The translations under genes and the position numbers were made by a program. Below the pieces are notes generated by a model. It searched no databases. It was not told the DNA's origin and saw only the letters and a list, made by a program, of their open reading frames with translations. DNA of 64,000 nt. Source: Medicago truncatula (taxonomy: Eukaryota > Streptophyta > Magnoliopsida > Fabales > Fabaceae). The DNA lies in the NCBI RefSeq assembly GCF_003473485.1, contig NC_053045.1:58694494-58758493 (forward strand). The letters are read 5' to 3'. This document shows, piece after piece, positions 15,301 through 24,062 of the stretch (positions are counted from its first letter, which is position 1; each line of letters begins with the position of its first letter).

Positions 15301-16435
15301 CCACATCACAGCTCTCGGATTAACGCAAACGGATAAATACCAAGTATTTTGGTAAGTAAATTATAATGAAAACTCAACCGTTTGTTAGAGAATACTAATT
15401 ATCGTGTGTAGTTTAGTAGTTTAGCACTTCAGCTTCTGTTACCCAGTTTACTGAAAGCTGTAAATTATTATGTTACCAAACAGTTGCAACTAACCCAGTA
15501 TCATAGCTAGACTCAGTAAAACTAAATCTATATATATTCAATGTGACAGATAAACCAAACTTGTATGATTCATATTCCATAACGATTTAATCATATCAAT
15601 CGTAATCATTAGACCACTAAAAGTATTCGACTTTAATCATATCTACCTTAAAAACAACTTCGAATATCATACAAATGATGATTTGTGATTGGCTGACAGT
15701 ATCCATGCAAGGATCAACAACATCATATAATTCTAGCTAATATCAACGATGCAAAGATTCTAGGGTCAACAACATCCTACAACCCATGGAAACATAATCC
15801 CTAAAATAAACCTAGGTAGAATAAGATCATGCAAACATAACCCACCAACATTTCTGATTGAAGGCGTATCCGGTGTCAGACGCATGTGACTACATAATAC
15901 ATTCAATTGTCATTTACACGAATTATTACCGGTATCAGTGTTGTGTCCAGTATTTGTGCTTCATATTCAGCATGCAATTTCAAACAAACATAGATAACTA
16001 CACGATAGCATTGATAGCAATTGAACTACGTATAACAGCAAAACCTAATAGCTAATAATCGAAAACAGAATCAACAAACTCACCCGGTGAAGCACCACGA
16101 CCAGAGAACGGAAACCCACGTTTCTGACCAGACAACGGCGGTGGTGGCAGGTTGAATCCAAATTCATCACCGCCCACCGGTCTGAAGCCATCTCCGGCAG
16201 GTGGAGGACGGAGACCACCTCCAACCCTACCCGGAGACCACCGTGGGGGACTATCAAAGTTGCTACGGTGGAGAGGGGCGGGGCGGAAACCACCAGGACT
16301 TCGACGGTGGTTGTAGTTCATCGGAGAATCGGAGAAACGAGACGCCCTGGAAGGACGATTGTTGTTGTAAGGGTAATCATCGTCGTTGTTGTCGCCGTAG
16401 CGGTTTCCTCTGTGCCTATCCAGTTTGGCGAACAG
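6310..16435 (-). CDS. FCA: FCA, flowering-time RNA-binding protein with two RRMs and a WW domain
   Basis: FCA is a nuclear RNA-binding protein of the autonomous flowering pathway. It works with the 3'-end processing factor FY to promote proximal polyadenylation at antisense FLC transcripts and at its own pre-mRNA (known for Arabidopsis). I assembled 18 exons on the minus strand: 16435-16084, 15238-15168, 15025-14947, 11941-11859, 11764-11713, 11088-11021, 10783-10717, 10453-10374, 10296-10232, 9934-9878, 9742-9577, 8553-8476, 8383-7829, 7299-7096, 7005-6814, 6736-6698, 6538-6473 and 6393-6310. They sum to 785 codons plus stop with every phase consistent. RRM1 spans about 127-211 (KLFVGSVPRTATEED, CCFIKYA) and RRM2 about 218-300 (KLFVGSLNKQAS, CGFVKYS). 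A Gln/Pro-rich region holds the FCA signature AQLLSQQTQTLQASFHSSQQ. The WW domain runs from W638 through YYYN to W660 and P663 and is expected to bind PPLP motifs of FY. The C-terminus keeps the family motif QELMWKN. The gene looks fully functional. Confidence 0.95.
6394..6472 (-). other. Last FCA intron, which sets the C-terminal frame
   Basis: The acceptor is TTTTAG at 6394-6399, joining the frame that ends QELMWKN and about 17 further residues. An AG nearer the QELM codons would give an immediate stop, so the upstream acceptor is preferred. The donor is GTATAA at the 6472 end. Confidence 0.7.
7500..7595 (-). mobile_element. tRNA-derived SINE fragment in FCA intron 13
   Basis: Read on the minus strand this has a tRNA-like head: an A-box-like TAGCCTAGTGGCTGGGG and a B box GGGGTTCGAATCCC, followed by GACCCCTGCATAATATTG. 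The spacing of the two boxes fits an RNA polymerase III internal promoter. It does not fold as a complete functional tRNA that I can confirm, and it sits inside an intron. A decayed tRNA-derived SINE of the type common in legumes is the best reading. Confidence 0.5.
7659..7715. repeat. Short direct repeat in FCA intron 13
   Basis: The phrase CCAACCAAAGACGATTCATA and its flank ATAGATCAGT occur twice in succession, with a third partial copy. The unit is 26 bp. It is a small tandem duplication with no visible function. Confidence 0.7.
11176..11186. repeat. Homopolymer G run in FCA intron 5
   Basis: Eleven consecutive G bases follow a run of A. On the transcribed strand this is a C run in intron 5. 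It may simply be a mutable tract or a sequencing-sensitive spot. Confidence 0.8.
12660..12879. repeat. Two-copy tandem repeat of about 122 bp in FCA intron 3
   Basis: The blocks at 12660-12755 and 12782-12879 share CCAGAAATATTCACCAGTGT, then TATTCACAATCAA, AGAATCTG and a common end. They differ by scattered substitutions, so the duplication is not recent. Confidence 0.85.
13162..14336. repeat. Tandem array of about 265 bp units in FCA intron 3
   Basis: Four near-complete units start at about 13162, 13425, 13690 and 13960. A partial fifth runs from about 14226 to 14336. Each unit carries the ordered words TAGAATTTCTA, TGACTTCTAAA, CTGCATCATTATATCT, GATCACGAAG, ATTGTTCCA, TACGCATAA and CAACCATCAACCAC. 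Units differ by substitutions and small indels. The array accounts for over a third of the intron. Confidence 0.9.
16433..16435 (-). promoter_or_regulatory. FCA: Probable non-AUG (CUG) start codon of FCA
   Basis: The FCA frame stays open upstream of its first ATG (16319-16321) for 38 codons that read like coding sequence (LDRHRGNRYGDNN and onward). It is closed by an in-frame TAG at 16445-16447, and there is no ATG in between. A CTG at 16433-16435 with A at -3 is the first near-cognate codon; a second in-frame CTG follows at 16421-16423. Arabidopsis FCA is reported to start at an upstream CUG, so the same mechanism is inferred here. Starting at the ATG would give 747 residues instead of 785. 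Confidence 0.7.
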
Positions 16436-16460
16436 AGTGAAACCCTAAAACCCTAGAGAA

Positions 16461-16496
<36 letters not shown>

Positions 16497-16560
16497 GATG
16501 AAGAAGAATAGAGAAGAAAGAGTGTGAAGTGTTTATTTCTTTGCACCGGTGAACAAAGGA
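16436..16560 (-). promoter_or_regulatory. FCA 5' leader with CTT trinucleotide repeat
   Basis: The sequence upstream of the CUG holds a pure AAG repeat at 16463-16494, read as CTT on the FCA sense strand. This is followed toward the start by two AGGGTTTTAGGGTTT-type (telo-box-like) words. CT-rich leaders and telo-box motifs are common near plant transcription starts. The exact transcript start is not visible. Confidence 0.55.
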
Positions 16561-16680
16561 GTTTACAATTAACGACGATGCTACAAAATCATCAATTCCT
16601 AATCATCTCGTCAATTTAATAACTCTTTATTTATTTTTTCAATTTTGTTTTTTGTTTTTCACAATTTTTTTAATTATATG

Positions 16681-17122
16681 TTTGTTTTAAAGAAGAAAAA
16701 TGCTAAAACACATATTTTTAACACACTTTTTTGCCCTCTATTGAAATTCACATTTGCCTATCAAATTTATATGGATCTTACATAATAAAGGAATATGCAT
16801 CGTCGTAAAGAGCCTTATTCAATAAGCAGGCGAGCTCCGATTAACTGCCCGGTAAGACGCGCTCCTTAATATAATAGTCATAGAGTCAATACCCAGCGAA
16901 AGGCGGATCATAGAATCCGCTGTTTGATAGGAAGAATAGGCTGTATATGTTCTAAACTTCAAGGATGACGGACTTCTATGCGGAAACCGGAGAAGTAGGT
17001 ATCCGAAGTTACCGAACAAACTAGCCACTCGTTTTTATGGATTCATCTGAATTTTAACCAATCTATATTCAAAAATATGTGTGTTAAAATGTATGTTGTT
17101 AATATTCCTCTTTAAAACAAAA
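16681..17122. mobile_element. Foldback or MITE-like element with a non-nuclear-looking insert
   Basis: Imperfect inverted repeats of about 50 bp flank this segment. The left arm begins TTTGTTTTAAAGAAGAAAAA, and the right arm, read in reverse complement, begins TTTTGTTTTAAAGAGGAAT. Both reach TTTTTAACACAC or TTTTAACACAC. The interior at about 16800-17035 differs in base composition from all its surroundings. Confidence 0.55.
16800..17035 (-). other. Probable organelle-derived (mitochondrial-like) segment
   Basis: About 235 bp are close to half G+C in a region that is otherwise about 30 percent. The style (GCCCGGTAAGACGCG, CAGCGAAAGGCGGATC, CGGAAACCGGAGAAGTAGG) is reminiscent of plant mitochondrial DNA. 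A 69-codon minus-strand frame (16819-17028) is open through it, with no domain I recognise. The assignment rests only on composition and appearance. Confidence 0.4.
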
Positions 17123-18012
17123 GTCTCCTAGAATGAATTGCGCAAATATATACCCATTTGTTATAGTTTTTGTAAACAAAAAATAAAATCATTTATTTAA
17201 TTATGAGGGAAAACAATCACTTATTTAAGAAAAAATAATCATTATTTTTAAGTGTGTTGTGTTCATTTGTTTCGATTTTTTAAGATAATTATAATCTAGA
17301 AAAAAACTTCAAATGAATAGTCGTTAAAAGTAGTTTTTCAAAAAAAATAATAATTAAGCAGATAGAAAATAATTGTCAAAATATAAAGGTGATTTTGTGG
17401 AAAAAAAATCTTTTTTATATAATTGTATCCAAACAGAATAAACACGATGGTTGCAATAAACACGCAAAAGTGATTCTGATTTTTTTATAAATCATTTTTA
17501 TTTTAATCCGTAACAAGCGGGTCTTGTATCTCTACGTGTAATGGATTTGAATCATCTAAAGTGTAAAGTGTTTCTAACTAATTTATGATTTGTTATAATG
17601 TATTTATAATATCTACCTTTAATTTTTAAATTAACAATCGTAGAACTTGTTAAGGTCGTTCCACTTTCTTTCAAAAGAAAAAAAAAGGTCCTTCCACTTT
17701 CAAACCAATTGAATAGCTTGGAGGCATCACTTATTTCTCCTAACTCTATTACTGATGAGAGAGTAGACCGATTTAAGAGAGAGAAAATTGTTTTTATAGT
17801 TTGTTTCATTGATTAAAAGTGAAAAGGTTTTTTGTTGCATCAAAATGATTTTTTTTTCTAAATAAGTTGAATTAGTCAACATAAATTGGATTGAAATGAT
17901 TCTCTTAATTTGATCTTTGATTTCATTTAAAACATATTTTTACACGATTTTATTCTTCTGTGTCGAAAAAAAGTAAGCTATTATCTAGAAAAAAAATGAA
18001 AAAGACAAATAA
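17123..18012. other. AT-rich intergenic region
   Basis: This region has long A and T runs and no supported gene. A minus-strand frame at 17552-17809 has no recognisable similarity, so I do not call it. Confidence 0.5.
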
Positions 18013-18014
18013 TT

Positions 18015-19545
18015 GAATTTTTTTTTTTAAGAAACGAAAATGAAATTTATTAAAATCACAATGAGTCCTAACCAGCATAAGAAATGCTAGACTAGGATTC
18101 GTTAAGTAGCAACGTACAAGGAAAAATAAAATTTGTACCCAAAACCCTCACCCAACATACATAAAAGAAAAACCTCAACCAACATCACAAGCTGCCACAA
18201 AAAACAACTTCCACCACCCACAATCCGCTGCTCGCACACAACCCACAAACAGCAACGTCAAGCACCTACACAACAACCAACAACCTTTGAAAAACAACCG
18301 GTGACAATAACGATTGAAACAACAACCACCTTCACCACAACAACAATTGATGTCACCTTAACGAATCCACCTTTGCAATAACAACAACAACAACCAGCGC
18401 AACACTAAAATCCACCTTCACAAACAACAACACCATCAATCCACATCGACAAACTACCAGATAACAGAGCAGTCGAACCGGGTGGGAAGGTTTTGATCGA
18501 ACCCAACCATCGAAGACCCATCAGCACCTCCTCACACCACCAAAAAACATGACCTATATCACCACCTCACACAACCATCACCTCCTTCACATATATCTGG
18601 ATCAAAAGGAAACAACCACCACACATAAACACCAAACAACATGTGTATTTCTAACAGTCGCAAACTCAGCACCTGCATGGAAGAAAACAACATCGTCGCA
18701 ACTACAGTACCTAAACCACCACCATCACCTCCTCTTACCATCAAAACCGAGACTTACCTCACCACCGTCACCGCATCACACCACCATCGCTTCCTTCACA
18801 CAGATATGGGACATATCGAAACGATCACGAAACAGCCGCCACGAAATCAACGCCAACAAACAAAGCTTTTGTGAAATTCCAAGTCCTAACAACACCTTCT
18901 TCACCTCCGCAAACAATTCGATCAGCTCCTATACCTACAGAGAAAAATTACTCTTAAATCCATGCAACCTGTTAACTTCGTCCAAATGACTTGCTTTCAT
19001 AGCTCTCTTTCCAATGGCAGGCTTGCTCATGCGCAACTTCCTCACGTCAATTAGAGCCAATTTGTTGCCACTTGATGCAGAAACAAGCCAAGAAAACTCA
19101 AAGGCAACCAAACCGCCGCTACCTTGGAATTACACCAAAGGCCGCCGGCGGTCTACGACCACCCAAAACCAAACAAATACAGGGAAAATCCAAATCTGCA
19201 AAAGAAAATAGAACAGACTTAAACCAAGCAAACAGATACGAAATATAAACAAAAACCGTGAACAACAGCAACCACAGTCCACCGACGCGACAACCTCCGG
19301 GAGATCTGGAAAGTGTGGTGCGGATGGCTAAAGCCGACCGTCGCACCACCACCACCTGATGTCTACATGATGACGGTAAAAATTGGATGAAAAGAGAGAG
19401 GGGTGAGTGTTTGGCGGTGAGGAAATTAGAGAGAAGGGAGAGGAGATTTGTAATAATTGAGTTTCTTAAACGAGATGGTGATTGTTTCGTGAATTTCAAA
19501 GATAATTTAGAAGAAGAACTTTTCTGAGAATATAAAGATTAAAAT
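18015..19545 (-). mobile_element. Non-autonomous LINE-like element, G-poor on the plus strand
   Basis: On the minus strand it ends in ACTCATTGTGATTTTAATAA, then a short AT-rich stretch and poly-A (18018-18029 as T on plus). A related tail recurs at 55409-55505. Upstream come about 1.4 kb that are very poor in G on the plus strand, full of CAACAAC and CCACCACC words, and a 5' part at about 19200-19500 with a leader-like sequence. No reverse transcriptase motif is visible. Several frames stay open only because the strand bias removes stop codons. I interpret it as a non-autonomous retroposon that borrows a LINE tail. The 5' boundary is approximate. Confidence 0.5.
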
Positions 19546-19556
19546 ATCAAATTGTC

Positions 19557-19650
19557 CTTCATTTTTTTATCATTAGTTTGGGATTCGCAATGTAGTATGA
19601 ATCCTTTTTTTATCATTAGTTTGGGATTCTCGCACTGTAGTATGAATCAA
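19557..19650. repeat. Direct tandem repeat of about 47 bp
   Basis: The phrase TTTTTTATCATTAGTTTGGG followed by ATTC and TGTAGTATGAATC occurs twice in a row with a two-base indel. It flanks the 5' side of the LINE-like element. Confidence 0.8.
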
Positions 19651-21040
19651 TTTTGAGATAAAAAAATTATTATTTAATTCAAAATAAGAATTGTGTGTGG
19701 TTTGGTCCCGTACGCTTATATTGAATCAAGTTTGACATTGGATATTGATATCGCGAAACAAAACAAAAAATCAACATTTATTGATTAACTTAGCTTCATA
19801 ACTCTTACCGTTTACATGGAACATACTCATGTATTTTCATCCATTTATGAAAAATCAACTAGAATGTTAAGGTTATTTGTTTGTGGCAAGTTTCAGTTCA
19901 AATCTCAATAGGAATACCTTATACTTTTCCATTGAAGTTGTTTTGTTGGATTCCGAGGGTTGTAGAATTCATATCACAAGATCCTCATTCCACAAAACCA
20001 AAGGCAACACCATGCACCATATCTCTCTCATTCAACGATCTTAGGATCACTATTTGTGACCCATACATCATCCACCGATTGTTAAAGAAGAGATGATTCA
20101 TGATTGTGTATTTTATTATGTCATATCGTTGTGGCGATGAAGAAATATTAACATATATGTATCTTGTTGTGGGTAGCACTCACATTCATATTTTAATTTA
20201 AATAATAAAATATTAGAAGCAAAATAATCAACCGTATTGACGCTTAACACAATTGTTTGTTCTCTTTTTTCATGATAACAAAATCTTTTCTTTTCACCAG
20301 AGTCGTCGTGTATAAGTGTGCGCGTGTGTGGTGAATGTATGTATCAAGTGATAACTGATTGTTTGTGTGAGAAATTTATAAACAAGCCTTAGATTAAAAT
20401 TAATGACTGAGATTGAATTATCAATTAACCAGTTGCATGAGTCTCGCATCACGCAATCTCCATTCTCCTTCCAGCCTACAAATATCACTTGAACTTCTCT
20501 AACTTTAAAGATTACCTACCATTCTTCATGCGTTTATTTTTCATTCATCTGGTTGTTTTGTTTAATTTTCATAATTTAATCCTAATATTTTTTCAAAGTT
20601 TATTTGTCTGTTTTGAGATTTGCAAATCAGAGAACAATGATAAGTGTGCATGAAAAAGATAATATACTTTGTTGCAGCTCAAAATAACAAAAGACATACT
20701 CCTTTTCAATTAGCATGTTCTTTTACTCTTTACGAAACATAAAGTGGTGATCTCTAGAAGAAGAACGACGTGCTTGACAACTTTTACCAGAAATAAGAGA
20801 TATGAAATGGGAAATATTGTTTGAGTGGGTGAAGACTCACATTAGTTTTAATCCAATGATTGTGATTAAAAACATTTCATTTCTCACAATAACAACATAT
20901 TTTCACTTGATACGCTATCTATATACACACATATATATAAATATAAACTTGTGACCTTTTTTACCTCACCCCATCAGCGATTACAAGGGAAAGCGTCATA
21001 ATATTTTTTCTAAAAATGGTACAAAAATCATTGGTGTCAT
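19651..21040. other. Intergenic region upstream of an inhibitor-domain gene
   Basis: I find no coding sequence here. The last hundred bases are the probable promoter of the gene at 21083. Confidence 0.5.
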
Positions 21041-21047
21041 TCCACCC

Positions 21048-21056
21048 TATAAAACC
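21048..21056 (+). promoter_or_regulatory. TATA-box-like element
   Basis: TATAAAAC-type sequence (CTATAAAAC) lies 27-35 bases before the first ATG of the gene at 21083. If used, the leader would be almost absent, so translation might start at the second in-frame ATG (21092). Another promoter may lie further upstream. Confidence 0.4.
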
Positions 21057-21082
21057 CATCTCCAGATTCTTAAAAGAAACAT

Positions 21083-21649
21083 ATGAAGAAAATGAAGCTA
21101 ATAACGATTTTTCTTGAGATGGCCACATTCATCATATTGATCCCATCAGTTCAATCTACTCTATCACACACTAGCTTGCTAGAGCAAATATGTCGCCAAT
21201 CACCTCATTACCACCTTTGCACAATGACTTTACGATCATCAATTAACCATAGATCTAAAGAAGATATTGCTGGATTTGCTCGTCTTACCCTTGAGATTGT
21301 CAAAGCCAATGCCTCTTTAACATTGGAGCACGTACAAAAGGGTTATATACAACAAACAAATGGACTAGAACAAAAAAGGGCCATGAGGGATTGTATTGCT
21401 TTATACAACATGATAGTGAATGTACATCTGCGAGAGGCTTTAAATGCTATGGAAAAATATGATTATAAGATTGTTAAACAAAGGGTTTATGCTGCTAGCA
21501 TACAAGCTGAGATATGTGAGAATAAATTCAAAAATTCGTTGACAAAGCCTTTAAAGGATACAAACCGATATGTGCAAAACCTGTGTATTATTGCTGCGTC
21601 CATTGTTAACAAATTGCTTTTGCAAAACCACCTAACCTCTGCTTATTAA
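21083..21649 (+). CDS. Invertase/pectin methylesterase inhibitor-domain protein (divergent member)
   Basis: This is a single-exon gene of 188 codons. The family (PMEI/C-VIF, four-helix-bundle cell-wall proteins) inhibits either invertase or pectin methylesterase by 1:1 binding. A signal peptide covers about residues 1-25, ending PSVQS. Four conserved cysteines at 37, 46, 104 and 145 match the two family disulphides, with ICRQSPHYHLC in the N-terminal hairpin, MRDCIALYN, and a C-terminal helix before IAASIVNKLL. It is on the plus strand and only distantly similar to the minus-strand cluster at 42-61 kb, so it is not part of the recent tandem series. The overall style is closer to putative invertase inhibitors than to the PMEI domains fused to pectinesterases. 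The target enzyme cannot be told from sequence. Confidence 0.85.
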   Translation: MKKMKLITIFLEMATFIILIPSVQSTLSHTSLLEQICRQSPHYHLCTMTLRSSINHRSKEDIAGFARLTLEIVKANASLTLEHVQKGYIQQTNGLEQKRAMRDCIALYNMIVNVHLREALNAMEKYDYKIVKQRVYAASIQAEICENKFKNSLTKPLKDTNRYVQNLCIIAASIVNKLLLQNHLTSAY

Positions 21650-21669
21650 AATTACTAATTCAAAGGTTT

Positions 21670-21671
<2 letters not shown>

Positions 21672-21710
<39 letters not shown>
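21672..21710. repeat. TA dinucleotide microsatellite
   Basis: About 19 uninterrupted TA units lie in the 3' flank of the inhibitor gene. Confidence 0.95.
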
Positions 21711-21713
<3 letters not shown>

Positions 21714-23021
21714 TATTTTAGATTGTATAATCATAATTAAGCCATAGACCTCCAAATCAATGTGCTTTTGTGTTTTTTTCTCTCCCCCTACAATGTTGAT
21801 CAAGCCTTTTAGACAACGTTCTATATAATTGTAACAATGATGTACATAGTATTCTTAAATGTTTTTTTTTTTTTTGGAGTTATTGTTCAAGTTGTTGCGT
21901 AGATTGAAAAATTGCATACATATTGTCAATTTATTTTCTATTTGACATAATACTCCTATGATTACGATTTTCACTTTAAAACGATTTAATCAAGTCTTTA
22001 ATGCATGACATAATTTACAATTTTGCGATCCTCTTAATTTTAATCGATTCAATGCTTATCTGTTTTTATTTTTCTAACATGTAATCAATATTTTGCTAGA
22101 TAAAATTGCATAACACTCCATTACTCTTCTTCTATATTTTCCTTATCCTCCATCTTGAAATGTTTGGCAATGTATTACTCTTATGTCAATCTCATTTTCC
22201 CGTCTTCAAAGTCAATAACAACCTCTTAGTGAGAAGGGTGTGATGGTGCACATTACTCTTATGTCCAACTTGATGCATCTTATTTGTTCATTTTTAGATG
22301 AATGAAGGATAAAAGTGAATTTTAAATATAACCAGGTTCGTGTGTTTATAAGGAGGAAGAAATGATAACCGGGAAGAATAGGGGTTTATGCAATTAAAAT
22401 AAGGGGTTTATTGTATCTTAGTTTAATTATTGTCATTTGATCGGTTACTTATTTTTTGATCGATTTATGCACGATGAGCCGTGTGAGACGAAAATCTAAC
22501 GTGCAGTTTGTAATAGAGATAGAATTGATAAACAACCACTAACTATAACCCCCAAAGAACCAGATCCAATAAACAACATCAAGGAAAAATTAAAAGAAAA
22601 GCCTTTCAAGATAGTAAAACTAGCTTAAAAAATGAATTATAACTTATAAGTCACTAGTTGATGACATTAACGAAAGAGTGGGAGATATGAATGCGTTTTT
22701 TTAAGTGGATTTTTACCCTTAACTTTTAAAAAGTTGTTGTTCTGATCCCTTAAAAAAAAAAAATTAGTTCCACATGTAATCATTTACCGTTTTCAACTCA
22801 AGAACATTAAACTTCTACCTCTCTTTCGTTTCACATGTAATCGTCATCTTCTTCAATCCAAAATTAAATCATACTTGTCTTGAGAAATAAATTACCCATA
22901 ATTTATGAAGGGGTAACGTAGATCTCACCATTTTACTTCCATCATTATTGTCAATAAAATAAGTTTGTTTTTGTAAAAAAAAAAAAATCGATCAAATAAG
23001 AAACAAAAATAAAATAAAAGA
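21711..23021. other. Intergenic region
   Basis: AT-rich, with poly-A and poly-T tracts and no supported gene or boundary-defined repeat. Confidence 0.5.
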
Positions 23022-23224
23022 TTAATGATGTTTTACCCTCTGTAATATAGGTAATTTTTTGTTTTTCCCCTGTAAAATATTTTTTTTGATTTACCCCCTG
23101 TAAAAGTAATAAAAAACGACTTTATTTTTTATTTTTTTGCAGAATTTTTTCGTTTTTTAGACCTATTAGAGGGATATATTTACAATGGAAAAAAAACAAA
23201 TGATCTATATTACATAGCGTAAAA
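23022..23224. mobile_element. MITE-like repeat with TTTTACCC ends
   Basis: The left end reads TTAATGATGTTTTACCCTCT, then several TTTACCCCCTGTAA words. The right end ends GATCTATATTACATAGCGTA, approximating an inverted copy. The same word set occurs in the element at 32772-33148, so these are probably members of one family. Boundaries are approximate. Confidence 0.45.
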
Positions 23225-23542
23225 TAAAATGTAAAGATAGTGCAAAATTGGAGGTGAAAAAAGAAAGGGAGTAGTCACAATCACAATGATTAATTAATGA
23301 ACTGAATTCACGTGAGCAATGTCACTGCCACGTACTTAAAACATCTTCACTCTTCACCGTTTACATTGATTTCAATTCCAAACCAGCACCGCATCACTAT
23401 CCGAAATCCTAATTATCCATTCCTACAATTTTTCCGATAACTATTACTAATTTCCAATAATATTCAACGCTATAAATTAAATATATTTGTTTCACTCGCA
23501 CACACAGAAAAAGAGAAAGTGAAAACAGAGAAACCGACGATA
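23225..23542 (+). promoter_or_regulatory. Promoter and leader region of galactokinase
   Basis: This is non-coding sequence immediately before the galactokinase ATG. A TATAAATTAAATATA run at about 23471-23485 lies 60-70 bases upstream of the ATG and could be the TATA box. No other element is clear. Confidence 0.4.
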
Positions 23543-23977
23543 ATGGCGACGCACGACGAGCTTCCGATCCCGATTTACGATAACCTAGAGCATGTTTACG
23601 GCGCAGGTTCATCTCTGGAAGAAGCTCAGCTTCGTTTCGATATTCTCAAATCTAAATTCGTTGAAAATTTCGGTCACTCTCCTCAATTATTCGCTCGTTC
23701 ACCTGGTTCGAAATCATCTTCGATCATTCAAATTCGTTATGCAATTGATTTGTGGATTTTTTCTATATTAATTGTTGTTTTGTGATGTGTAGGAAGAGTG
23801 AATTTGATTGGGGAACATATTGATTATGAAGGATATTCCGTGTTGCCTATGGCTATTCGTCAAGATACGATTATCGCTATTAGGAAAAATGAATCTCAAA
23901 AAGTTCTTAGGATCACTAATGTTAATGATCAGAAATATTCCATTTGTACTTATCCTGCTGATCCTCTTCAGGTTCGC

Positions 23978-24062
<85 letters not shown>

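Noticed and set aside
16201-16456. Two plus-strand frames of 62-79 codons
   Set aside because: They are antisense shadows of FCA exon 1, which has strong protein evidence on the minus strand.
18133-19499. Several long open frames in the CA-rich stretch, both strands
   Set aside because: The strand is almost free of G, which removes stop codons by composition; there are no domains, no splice logic, and the stretch has a LINE-like tail.
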